The position numbers and the translations under genes are program-made. This document shows positions 32,148 through 44,800 of a stretch of 64,000 nucleotides of DNA, one piece after another. The stretch lies in assembly GCA_032718475.1 (NCBI GenBank), contig JAUCBJ010009116.1, positions 62,001-126,000 of the forward strand, read 5' to 3'. Under the pieces are notes generated by a model that saw nothing but the letters and a program-made list of their open reading frames with translations, made no database searches and was not told the origin of the DNA. How positions within the stretch are numbered: position 1 is the stretch's first letter; each line of letters starts with the position of its first letter. This stretch comes from Nemertoderma westbladi (taxonomy: Eukaryota; Xenacoelomorpha; Nemertodermatida; Nemertodermatidae).

Positions 32148-32200
32148 AAGAACACCAGAAAATTGAGGATAGAAAACAGTTAAAGAATCTACTTGCTTGA
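32148..32200 (+). CDS. stum: SPEC3/Stum-family gene, exon 5 (C-terminus)
   Basis: The acceptor is TTTCATTTACAG. AA completes a Lys codon, followed by EHQKIEDRKQLKNLLA and a TGA at 32198-32200. It is a short charged cytoplasmic-type tail directly after the second membrane segment, as in the family. The 3' UTR probably runs to about 32400 or beyond; no single AATAAA is decisive. Confidence 0.85.
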
Positions 32201-32424
32201 TTGAGAAGACTTTAAGTTTGGTGGATAAATAGATATTAATTACCAGAAACATTAATGAAATGGATTTATAACATAGTATATATTTTCAGCCAGTTTATGC
32301 GATATTCCTGGGGTTAATTTATTTATAAACTTTGCCCTCCAACTGTTATGCAGCCCGGGTTCGTTACATGTATAATTCATTACCTATTTATATTATTTTA
32401 TTGAATAGGAAAAACTTTTAGGCT

Positions 32425-32795
32425 CGTTAAGCCAAGGAATGCCTGTTCACCACCATGGGTGATCTTCCACAGTAAACCCTTCCACTCTGTTTCCTAAAGG
32501 AATGCCTGTTCACCACCGTGGGTGATCTTCCACAGTAAACCTTTCCACTCTGTTTCCTAAAGGAATGCCTGTTCACCACCGTGGGTGATCTTCCACAGTA
32601 AACCTTTCCACTCTGTTTCCCAAGTTGCCTTGGTTCCCATTTATCGACCACTGAAGAATGAAAGCCGGGGTTGGGCTAGGCTGCAGCATTTAAAGCACTG
32701 TTGCCCAAACAGTGCTGCCCCATCTAGGGATCGAACCAGGGCTCCCTAATTGGAAGCCCAGGAATTTCACCACTAGACCAAGCTGCTGCCTCATT
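32425..32795 (-). mobile_element. tRNA-derived SINE with an internal 63-bp triplication
   Basis: On the minus strand the head has box A TGGTCTAGTGG (32780-32770) and box B GGTTCGATCC (32737-32728) at tRNA-like spacing, within a sequence that can be read as a degenerate tRNA. The body contains three 63-bp copies (starts 32434, 32497, 32560) of a unit with AATGCCTGTTCACCACC. The frame through the triplication is not a gene. Confidence 0.82.
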
Positions 32796-33448
32796 GCAAT
32801 ATTATTTTATTTGTCTACTAGTAAAATAACATGTCATTATTCCATTAAAATAATGTAAATAATTATTATCCTACTTGGTAAAATAATTGTTAAATAAAAT
32901 GATATAAATGGTTTATTCTGGTTCATTTGTTACGGCCATTTCAATTTGTATGAGGAAGAAAGATATACACCATGTCCTGGAATATGGTGTCGTTTCACCT
33001 CTCACCTCGTTGCTGGCTGAGCCTGAATTTTTATTTTTGCTTTCAATATTATAAGAATATTATAATGTTATTTACTATATAAGAAAGAACTAAGAAAAAA
33101 AAAACCAGATGAACTTGCCAACAAAGCCAAAAAAACAAAAACAAAAATATAAACAAAGATATAAACGAATCGCCCAAATGACAGTAAGGTATAATTGATA
33201 CATAACCACATTATAAATTACATACATACCTAAAAGTATATATATATACGGAGATTGACAATAGACAAGGTGTGTATAACAAAAACAGTACGGTTCAATA
33301 AAGCAAGACTGCTAAATAACAAAATAGTTTGTGAATGAAGGCCCAGATTAAATCAATGTTGAAACTTTGTTATATTAAATTAATAGATTGTGCGAAGGAG
33401 ATAGTTAGTACTTGTTTTTAGTTAATTTATTAGTACCCTTAACAGATT
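32796..33448. other. Intergenic AT-rich sequence
   Basis: No gene is seen. The right part (about 33420-33448) is likely the 3' untranslated tail of the LINE fragment that follows. Confidence 0.5.
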
Positions 33449-34075
33449 CTAACGGTTTTGAGAATATAGGTAAAACGATTTTAATTTTTTCAAAAAAACA
33501 GATTTATTAGGTATACGTCGAATTTCTGGGTCTAAGGTATTCCACAGTTTGGGACCTTGCATTGCTAACGATTGGTGCGCTATATTTAGTCTTACCCTTG
33601 GGAAATGAAAGCCTCCCGCTGCTGCAGCTCTTGTGTTATATGAGTGATGTGTTGAAAGTTTAGTAAATAATTGTGATAAGGGCGAGGATAAATCTCGGCT
33701 AACGTCGTACATAATGCTGCAAACTTGATATTTATATAAATTTTCAACTGGCAATATATTTAGCTTTCGATACAATGGGAGGGATGACTCTTGGAAGTGG
33801 CTAAACGTCATAACCCTTAAAATTTTATTTATTTTAATTCTAACAGGTTTAATTATAGAAGAATAAGTACTTCCCCATACAATTAACCCATATTGCACAT
33901 AGGGGTAAATTAGTGAAAAAAAAAAGCGTACGTAAAATATGTAACGGGAAAATATGACGTAAGCGATAAAAAAGTCCAGCAGATTTTGAGATTTTTTTAA
34001 GAATATATTTGATATGATATCTGAAATTTAGATTATTATCAATTTTTCCAAAATATGTTCTGGAATAAAAAATAT
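33449..34075 (-). pseudogene. Non-LTR retrotransposon (CR1/Jockey-like) RT C-terminus
   Basis: The 149-residue frame 33898-33449 reads QYGLIVWGSTYSS, then KLNILPVENLYKYQV, HSYNTRAAAA and QGPKLWNTLDPEIR. This is the standard C-terminal sequence of CR1/L2/Jockey-group LINEs, ending in a natural-looking stop. Upstream to about 34075 the match continues in other frames (NNLNFRYHI, ILKKISKSAG), so there is at least one frameshift and the 5' end is truncated. Confidence 0.85.
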
Positions 34076-34200
34076 TTGTAACTAAGGGTTCATTTTTTCA
34101 AAATAAATAGTTAGTATATTCTAGAACGATTTCTATACAAAAAGCAACAAGTACTAACTAGCTATAATAATAAAATTGGAGAGGAAAATATAAAATTGTG

Positions 34201-35418
34201 GGATCTAGGACACTCCCCCCCGGACACTTGCCCCCCGGACACTTCCCCCCCGGACACTTCCCCCGGACACTTCCCCCCCCGGACACTTCCCCCCGGACAC
34301 TTCCCCCCCGGACACTTGCCCCCCGGACACTTCCCCCCCAGTTAAAGCGTTAAAATTAATCTGGGTGCATCAAAGCAATAAACAAAAGTTAAAGATGGTT
34401 ATAGAACAAGTTGTATCTAGACAAGTTTTTTCAAAATTATAAAAGAATCATTTTTATAGTCAAATTTTGTTTGATTTTCTTTTAATTCCTTTAATTATTT
34501 TAATTTCTTTTAATTGGGGGCTGCCGCCCCCAAACCCCCGCTTCTTTTCTTGGGGGCTACCGCCCCCAAACCCCCGCTTCTTTTCTTGGGGGCTGCCGCC
34601 CCCAAACCCCGGTACTTCCCTGAGTGCCCGTGGTGAAAGACTTAAGACCACTTTGAAATAATTAATTCATGTTTGTATCATCAGATAATAAATTGACTAA
34701 GCCTAAAGTAGGAGCTGTATTGAATGTTAACCAATTTAATATATAAATTACTACAATATTATATAATTCAACAAAATCCTATTAAAAATATTGCAAGTAA
34801 CCAGGAAATTTAATATGTAGTGTGTATAATATCTATATAGTATGTATAGTAGTAATATATATATATCAAGATGTAATGCTGAACACAGAATACAGGTCGA
34901 CGCATGTCGATTTTACCCTGAGAGATTTTACCCTTTCATCCCCATCTGCTACAATTTGAAGAAGACTATTACATAATAATACCTATAATTAAAACAATTA
35001 ATTATTATAATTCTATAGTTAATAAAAACAGTATATCATTCCGGGGATGGAATTTATAGGTCATCTAATATAATTAAATGTTTAAAGATTAGCAAACAAT
35101 ACGATGTAATTGCATTGATAAAACCCATAAATAAAACTTGGATATAAAATGTAAAATCGGGATGCAAAAGATCACTTTCTGAGCTACGAAAGGAAAATTG
35201 GATACAACTTATCTGGATACAAACGGTCCGTTTACCTTACAAAATGAAAAATACGAATGTGCGAAGTTAAGAGCAGTTGGGGGGGAAGTGTCCGCGGGGG
35301 GGAAGTGTCTGGGGGGGAAGTGTCCGGGGGGGAAGTGTCCTACTTGAGCGGGGGGGGGAACTGTCCGGGGGGGAAGTGTCCTGGGGGGAAGTGTCCTGGG
35401 GGGAAGTGTCCGAACACC
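34201..35418. mobile_element. Foldback element, copy B (GGACACTTCCCCCC arms)
   Basis: Copy B has the same ends and interior as copy A (27833-28966). The left arm has nine copies of GGACACTTCCCCCC-type repeats and the right arm about seven inverted copies. The direct repeat AAAATTGTG (34192-34200, 35419-35427) flanks it exactly. The GC-rich internal repeat (GGGGGCTGCCGCCCCCAAAC type, about 48 bp) is present about three times here against about 1.5 times in copy A. High identity between the copies suggests recent movement. There is no transposase. Confidence 0.9.
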
Positions 35419-35427
35419 AAAATTGTG

Positions 35428-35805
35428 GTTTAGGGTTCGCTTCGCTTAGCGTTCAGCAAATAAACTTTGTATAACAACAACAACAACAGTTTATTTGCTT
35501 CAGGTTGATATATCGTATATCACTCCTAGAACAGGTGATATTCTCTGTATAATAATAATACAAGATTTAATTCGTGATTACATAAATTTTATTGATTTAG
35601 CATTTTTGGAAGATATTTGTCCTCAAATCTGGATAGTAAGGCCTTTATTATCTGGACTTTTGCTGAAAAAAGGGGATATTTTAAAGAAACCTTAAAATGT
35701 AATATTATTATATCTAAATTATTACACAATAATCTTGTATCTATAGACAATACTACTAGGCACCATGTTGTTCAATATATTGTCTTTATTTTGTAATTTT
35801 ACCAC
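35428..35805. other. Short unassigned region with a 12-bp inverted repeat
   Basis: AGCAAATAAACT (near 35455) and AGTTTATTTGCT (near 35490) flank a (CAA)n stretch. A 66-codon frame at 35495-35695 has no recognisable motif, and I do not call it a gene. Confidence 0.4.
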
Positions 35806-38800
35806 TTTAGTTCAGTTAACACCCACAATACACCAACCCCCCTTCATTTAGTTCAGTTAACACCCACAATACACCAACCCCCCTTCATTTAGTTCAGTTA
35901 ACACCCACAATACACCATCCCCCCTCATTTAGTTCAGTTAACACCCACAATACACCATCCCCCCTTCATTTAGTTCAGTTAACACCCACAATACACCAAC
36001 CCCCCTTCATTTAGTTCAGTTAACACCCACAATACACCATCCCCCCTTCATTTAGTTCAGTTAACACCCACAATACACCATCCCCCCTTCATTTAGTTCA
36101 GTTAACACCCACAATACACCATCCCCCCTTCATTTAGTTCAGTTAACACCCACAATACACCATCCCCCCTTCATTTAGTTCAGTTAACACCCACAATACA
36201 CCATCCCCCCTTCATTTAGTTCAGTTAACACCCACAATACACCATCCCCCCTTCATTTAGTTCAGTTAACACCCACAATACACCATCCCCCCTTCATTTA
36301 GTTCAGTTAACACCCACAATACACCATCCCCCCTTCATTTAGTTCAGTTAACAACCACAATACACCATCCCCTCATTTAGTTCAGTTAACAACCACAATA
36401 CACCATCCCCCCTTCATTTAGTTCAGTTAACACCCACAATACACCATCCCCCCTTCATTTAGCTCAGAAAACAACCACAATACACCAACCCCCCTCATTT
36501 AGTTCAGTTAACACCCACAATACACCATCCCCCCTTCATTTAGTTCAGTTAACACCCACAATACACCATCCCCTCATTTAGTTCAGTTAACAACCACAAT
36601 ACACCATCCCCCCTTCATTTAGTTCAGTTAACACCCACAATACACCATCCCCCCTTCATTTAGCTCAGAAAACAACCACAATACACCAACCCCCCTCATT
36701 TAGTTCAGTTAACACCCACAATACACCATCCCCCCTTCATTTAGTTCAGTTAACACCCACAATACACCAACCCCCCTTCATTTAGTTCAGTTAACAACCA
36801 CAATACACCAACCCCCCTTCATTTAGTTCAGTTAACACCCACAATACACCATCCCCCCTTCATTTAGTTCAGTTAACACCCACAATACACCATCCCCCCT
36901 TCATTTAGCTCAGAAAACAACCACAATACACCACCCCCCTTCATTTAGTTCAGTTAACAACCACAATACACCATCCCCTCATTTAGTTCAGTTAACACCC
37001 ACAATACACCATCCCCCCTTCATTTAGTTCAGTTAACAACCACAATACACCATCCCCCTCATTTAGTTCAGTTAACACCCACAATACACCATCCCCCCCT
37101 CATTTAGTTCAGTTAACAACCACAATACACCATCCCCCTCATTTAGTTCAGTTAACACCCACAATACACCATCCCCCCCTCATTTAGTTCAGTTAACAAC
37201 CACAATACACCATCCCCTCATTTAGTTCAGTTAACACCCACAATACACCATCCCCCCTTCATTTAGTTCAGTTAACACCCACAATACACCATCCCTTCAT
37301 TTAGTTCAGTTAACACCCACAATACACCATCCCCTCATTTAGTTCAGTTAACACCCACAATACACCATCCCTTCATTTAGTTCAGTTAACACCCACAATA
37401 CACCATCCCCTCATTTAGTTCAGTTAACACCCACAATACACCATCCCTTCATTTAGTTCAGTTAACACCCACAATACACCATCCCCTCATTTAGTTCAGT
37501 TAACACCCACAATACACCATCCCCTCATTTAGTTCAGTTAACACCCACAATACACCATCCCCTCATTTAGTTCAGTTAACACCCACAATACACCATCCCC
37601 TCATTTAGTTCAGTTAACACCCACAATACACCATCCCCCCCTCATTTAGTTCAGTTAACAACCACAATACACCATCCCCTCATTTAGTTCAGTTAACACC
37701 CACAATACACCATCCCCTTCATTTAGTTCAGTTAACACCCACAATACACCATCCCCCCTTCATTTAGTTCAGTTAACACCCACAATACACCATCCCCCTC
37801 ATTTAGTTCAGTTAACACCCACAATACACCATCCCTTCATTTAGTTCAGTTAACACCCACAATACACCATCCCCCTTCATTTAGTTCAGTTAACACCCAC
37901 AATACACCATCCCCCTTCATTTAGTTCAGTTAACACCCACAATACACCAACCCCCCTTCATTTATTTCAGTTAACACCCACAATACACCAACCCCCCTTC
38001 ATTTATTTCAGTTAACACCCACAATACACCATCCCCCCTTCATTTAGTTCAGTTAACACCCACAATACACCATCCCCTCATTTAGTTCAGTTAACACCCA
38101 CAATACACCATCCCCCCCTCATTTAGTTCAGTTAACAACCACAATACACCATCCCCTCATTTAGTTCAGTTAACACCCACAATACACCATCCCCCCCTCA
38201 TTTAGTTCAGTTAACAACCACAATACACCATCCCCTCATTTAGTTCAGTTAACACCCACAATACACCATCCCCCTTCATTTAGTTCAGTTAACACCCACA
38301 ATACACCATCCCCCCCTCATTTAGTTCAGTTAACAACCACAATACACCATCCCCCTTCATTTAGTTCAGTTAACAACCACAATACACCATCCCCTCATTT
38401 AGTTCAGTTAACACCCACAATACACCAACCCCCCTTCATTTATTTCAGTTAACACCCACAATACACCAACCCCCCTTCATTTATTTCAGTTAACACCCAC
38501 AATACACCATCCCCTCTTCATTTAGTTCAGTTAACACCCACAATACACCAACCCCCCTTCATTTAGTTCAGTTAACACCCACAATACACCAACCCCCCTT
38601 CATTTATTTCAGTTAACACCCACAATACACCAACCCCCCTTCATTTAGTTCAGTTAACACCCACAATACACCATCCCCCCTTCATTTATTTCAGTTAACA
38701 CCCACAATACACCAACCCCCCTTCATTTATTNNNNNNNNNNNNNNNNNNNNNNNNNNNNNNNNNNNNNNNNNNNNNNNNNNNNNNNNNNNNNNNNNNNNN

Positions 38801-41800
38801 NNNNNNNNNNNNNNNNNNNNNNNNNNNNNNNCAATACACCAACCCCCCTTCATTTATTTCAGTTAACACCCACAATACACCATCCCCATTCATTTAGTTC
38901 AGTTAACACCCACAATACACCATCCCCCCTTCATTTATTTCAGTTAACACCCACAATACACCATCCCCCCTTCATTTAGTTCAGTTAACACCCACAATAC
39001 ACCATCCCCTCTTCATTTAGTTCAGTTAACACCCACAATACACCATCCCCCCTTCATTTAGTTCAGTTAACACCCACAATACACCATCCCCCCTTCATTT
39101 AGTTCAGTTAACACCCACAATACACCAACCCCCCTTCATTTAGTTCAGTTAACACCCACAATACACCATCCCCCCTTCATTTAGTTCAGTTAACACCCAC
39201 AATACACCATCCCCCCTTCATTTAGTTCAGTTAACACCCACAATACACCAACCCCCCTTCATTTAGTTCAGTTAACACCCACAATACACCATCCCCCCTT
39301 CATTTAGTTCAGTTAACACCCACAATACACCATCCCCCCTTCATTTAGTTCAGTTAACACCCACAATACACCATCCCCCCTTCATTTAGTTCAGTTAACA
39401 CCCACAATACACCATCCCCCCTTCATTTAGTTCAGTTAACACCCACAATACACCATCCCCCTTCATTTAGTTCAGTTAACACCCACAATACACCATCCCC
39501 CCTTCATTTAGTTCAGTTAACACCCACAATACACCATCCCCCCTTCATTTAGTTCAGTTAACACCCACAATACACCATCCCCCTTCATTTAGTTCAGTTA
39601 ACACCCACAATACACCATCCCCCCTTCATTTAGTTCAGTTAACACCCACAATACACCATCCCCCTTCATTTAGTTCAGTTAACACCCACAATACACCATC
39701 CCCCCTTCATTTAGTTCAGTTAACACCCACAATACACCATCCCCCCTTCATTTAGTTCAGTTAACACCCACAATACACCATCCCCCCTTCATTTAGTTCA
39801 GTTAACACCCACAATACACCATCCCCCCTTCATTTAGTTCAGTTAACACCCACAATACACCATCCCCCCTTCATTTAGTTCAGTTAACACCCACAATACA
39901 CCATCCCCCCTTCATTTAGTTCAGTTAACACCCACAATACACCATCCCCCCTTCATTTAGTTCAGTTAACACCCACAATACACCATCCCCCCTTCATTTA
40001 GTTCAGTTAACACCCACAATACACCATCCCCCCTTCATTTAGTTCAGTTAACACCCACAATACACCATCCCCCCTTCATTTAGTTCAGTTAACACCCACA
40101 ATACACCATCCCCCCTTCATTTAGTTCAGTTAACACCCACAATACACCATCCCCCCTTCATTTAGTTCAGTTAACACCCACAATACACCATCCCCCCTTC
40201 ATTTAGTTCAGTTAACACCCACAATACACCATCCCCCCTTCATTTAGTTCAGTTAACACCCACAATACACCATCCCCCCTTCATTTAGTTCAGTTAACAC
40301 CCACAATACACCATCCCCCCTTCATTTAGTTCAGTTAACACCCACAATACACCATCCCCCTTCATTTAGTTCAGTTAACACCCACAATACACCATCCCCC
40401 CTTCATTTAGTTCAGTTAACACCCACAATACACCATCCCCCTTCATTTAGTTCAGTTAACACCCACAATACACCATCCCCCCTTCATTTAGTTCAGTTAA
40501 CACCCACAATACACCATCCCCCCTTCATTTAGTTCAGTTAACACCCACAATACACCATCCCCCCTTCATTTAGTTCAGTTAACACCCACAATACACCATC
40601 CCCCCTTCATTTAGTTCAGTTAACACCCACAATACACCATCCCCCCTTCATTTAGTTCAGTTAACACCCACAATACACCATCCCCCCTTCATTTAGTTCA
40701 GTTAACACCCACAATACACCATCCCCCCTTCATTTAGTTCAGTTAACACCCACAATACACCATCCCCCCTTCATTTAGTTCAGTTAACACCCACAATACA
40801 CCATCCCCCCTTCATTTAGTTCAGTTAACACCCACAATACACCATCCCCCCTTCATTTAGTTCAGTTAACACCCACAATACACCATCCCCCCTTCATTTA
40901 GTTCAGTTAACACCCACAATACACCATCCCCCCTTCATTTAGTTCAGTTAACACCCACAATACACCATCCCCCCTTCATTTAGTTCAGTTAACACCCACA
41001 ATACACCATCCCCCCTTCATTTAGTTCAGTTAACACCCACAATACACCATCCCCCCTTCATTTAGTTCAGTTAACACCCACAATACACCATCCCCCCTTC
41101 ATTTAGTTCAGTTAACACCCACAATACACCATCCCCCCTTCATTTAGTTCAGTTAACACCCACAATACACCATCCCCCCTTCATTTAGTTCAGTTAACAC
41201 CCACAATACACCATCCCCCCTTCATTTAGTTCAGTTAACACCCACAATACACCATCCCCCCTTCATTTAGTTCAGTTAACACCCACAATACACCATCCCC
41301 CCTTCATTTAGTTCAGTTAACACCCACAATACACCATCCCCCCTTCATTTAGTTCAGTTAACACCCACAATACACCATCCCCCCTTCATTTAGTTCAGTT
41401 AACACCCACAATACACCATCCCCCCTTCATTTAGTTCAGTTAACACCCACAATACACCATCCCCCCTTCATTTAGTTCAGTTAACACCCACAATACACCA
41501 TCCCCCCTTCATTTAGTTCAGTTAACACCCACAATACACCATCCCCCCTTCATTTAGTTCAGTTAACACCCACAATACACCATCCCCCCTTCATTTAGTT
41601 CAGTTAACACCCACAATACACCATCCCCCCTTCATTTAGTTCAGTTAACACCCACAATACACCATCCCCCCTTCATTTAGTTCAGTTAACACCCACAATA
41701 CACCATCCCCCCTTCATTTAGTTCAGTTAACACCCACAATACACCATCCCCCCTTCATTTAGTTCAGTTAACACCCACAATACACCATCCCCCCTTCATT

Positions 41801-44800
41801 TAGTTCAGTTAACACCCACAATACACCATCCCCCCTTCATTTAGTTCAGTTAACACCCACAATACACCATCCCCCCTTCATTTAGTTCAGTTAACACCCA
41901 CAATACACCATCCCCCCTTCATTTAGTTCAGTTAACACCCACAATACACCATCCCCCCTTCATTTAGTTCAGTTAACACCCACAATACACCATCCCCCCT
42001 TCATTTAGTTCAGTTAACACCCACAATACACCATCCCCCCTTCATTTAGTTCAGTTAACACCCACAATACACCATCCCCCCTTCATTTAGTTCAGTTAAC
42101 ACCCACAATACACCATCCCCCCTTCATTTAGTTCAGTTAACACCCACAATACACCATCCCCCCTTCATTTAGTTCAGTTAACACCCACAATACACCATCC
42201 CCCCTTCATTTAGTTCAGTTAACACCCACAATACACCATCCCCCCTTCATTTAGTTCAGTTAACACCCACAATACACCATCCCCCCTTCATTTAGTTCAG
42301 TTAACACCCACAATACACCATCCCCCCTTCATTTAGTTCAGTTAACACCCACAATACACCATCCCCCCTTCATTTAGTTCAGTTAACACCCACAATACAC
42401 CATCCCCCCTTCATTTAGTTCAGTTAACACCCACAATACACCATCCCCCCTTCATTTAGTTCAGTTAACACCCACAATACACCATCCCCCCTTCATTTAG
42501 TTCAGTTAACACCCACAATACACCATCCCCCCTTCATTTAGTTCAGTTAACACCCACAATACACCATCCCCCCTTCATTTAGTTCAGTTAACACCCACAA
42601 TACACCATCCCCCCTTCATTTAGTTCAGTTAACACCCACAATACACCATCCCCCCTTCATTTAGTTCAGTTAACACCCACAATACACCATCCCCCCTTCA
42701 TTTAGTTCAGTTAACACCCACAATACACCATCCCCCCTTCATTTAGTTCAGTTAACACCCACAATACACCATCCCCCCTTCATTTAGTTCAGTTAACACC
42801 CACAATACACCATCCCCCCTTCATTTAGTTCAGTTAACACCCACAATACACCATCCCCCCTTCATTTAGTTCAGTTAACACCCACAATACACCATCCCCC
42901 CTTCATTTAGTTCAGTTAACACCCACAATACACCATCCCCCCTTCATTTAGTTCAGTTAACACCCACAATACACCATCCCCCCTTCATTTAGTTCAGTTA
43001 ACACCCACAATACACCATCCCCCCTTCATTTAGTTCAGTTAACACCCACAATACACCATCCCCCCTTCATTTAGTTCAGTTAACACCCACAATACACCAT
43101 CCCCCCTTCATTTAGTTCAGTTAACACCCACAATACACCATCCCCCCTTCATTTAGTTCAGTTAACACCCACAATACACCATCCCCCCTTCATTTAGTTC
43201 AGTTAACACCCACAATACACCATCCCCCCTTCATTTAGTTCAGTTAACACCCACAATACACCATCCCCCCTTCATTTAGTTCAGTTAACACCCACAATAC
43301 ACCATCCCCCCTTCATTTAGTTCAGTTAACACCCACAATACACCATCCCCCCTTCATTTAGTTCAGTTAACACCCACAATACACCATCCCCCCTTCATTT
43401 AGTTCAGTTAACACCCACAATACACCATCCCCCCTTCATTTAGTTCAGTTAACACCCACAATACACCATCCCCCCTTCATTTAGTTCAGTTAACACCCAC
43501 AATACACCATCCCCCCTTCATTTAGTTCAGTTAACACCCACAATACACCAACCCCCCTTCATTTAGTTCAGTTAACACCCACAATACACCATCCCCCCTT
43601 CATTTAGTTCAGTTAACACCCACAATACACCATCCCCCCTTCATTTAGTTCAGTTAACACCCACAATACACCATCCCCCCTTCATTTAGTTCAGTTAACA
43701 CCCACAATACACCATCCCCCCTTCATTTAGTTCAGTTAACACCCACAATACACCATCCCCCTTCATTTAGTTCAGTTAACACCCACAATACACCATCCCC
43801 CCTTCATTTAGTTCAGTTAACACCCACAATACACCATCCCCCCTTCATTTAGTTCAGTTAACACCCACAATACACCATCCCCCCTTCATTTAGTTCAGTT
43901 AACACCCACAATACACCATCCCCCCTTCATTTAGTTCAGTTAACACCCACAATACACCATCCCCCCTTCATTTAGTTCAGTTAACACCCACAATACACCA
44001 TCCCCCCTTCATTTAGTTCAGTTAACACCCACAATACACCATCCCCCCTTCATTTAGTTCAGTTAACACCCACAATACACCATCCCCCCTTCATTTAGTT
44101 CAGTTAACACCCACAATACACCATCCCCCCTTCATTTAGTTCAGTTAACACCCACAATACACCATCCCCCCTTCATTTAGTTCAGTTAACACCCACAATA
44201 CACCATCCCCCCTTCATTTAGTTCAGTTAACACCCACAATACACCATCCCCCCTTCATTTAGTTCAGTTAACACCCACAATACACCATCCCCCCTTCATT
44301 TAGTTCAGTTAACACCCACAATACACCATCCCCCCTTCATTTAGTTCAGTTAACACCCACAATACACCATCCCCCCTTCATTTAGTTCAGTTAACACCCA
44401 CAATACACCATCCCCCCTTCATTTAGTTCAGTTAACACCCACAATACACCATCCCCCCTTCATTTAGTTCAGTTAACACCCACAATACACCATCCCCCCT
44501 TCATTTAGTTCAGTTAACACCCACAATACACCATCCCCCCTTCATTTAGTTCAGTTAACACCCACAATACACCATCCCCCCTTCATTTAGTTCAGTTAAC
44601 ACCCACAATACACCATCCCCCCTTCATTTAGTTCAGTTAACACCCACAATACACCATCCCCCTTCATTTAGTTCAGTTAACACCCACAATACACCATCCC
44701 CCCTTCATTTAGTTCAGTTAACACCCACAATACACCATCCCCCCTTCATTTAGTTCAGTTAACACCCACAATACACCATCCCCCCTTCATTTAGTTCAGT

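Noticed and set aside
35495-35695. 66-codon plus-strand frame
   Set aside because: It is AT-rich with no recognised motif or splice context, and similar lengths occur by chance.
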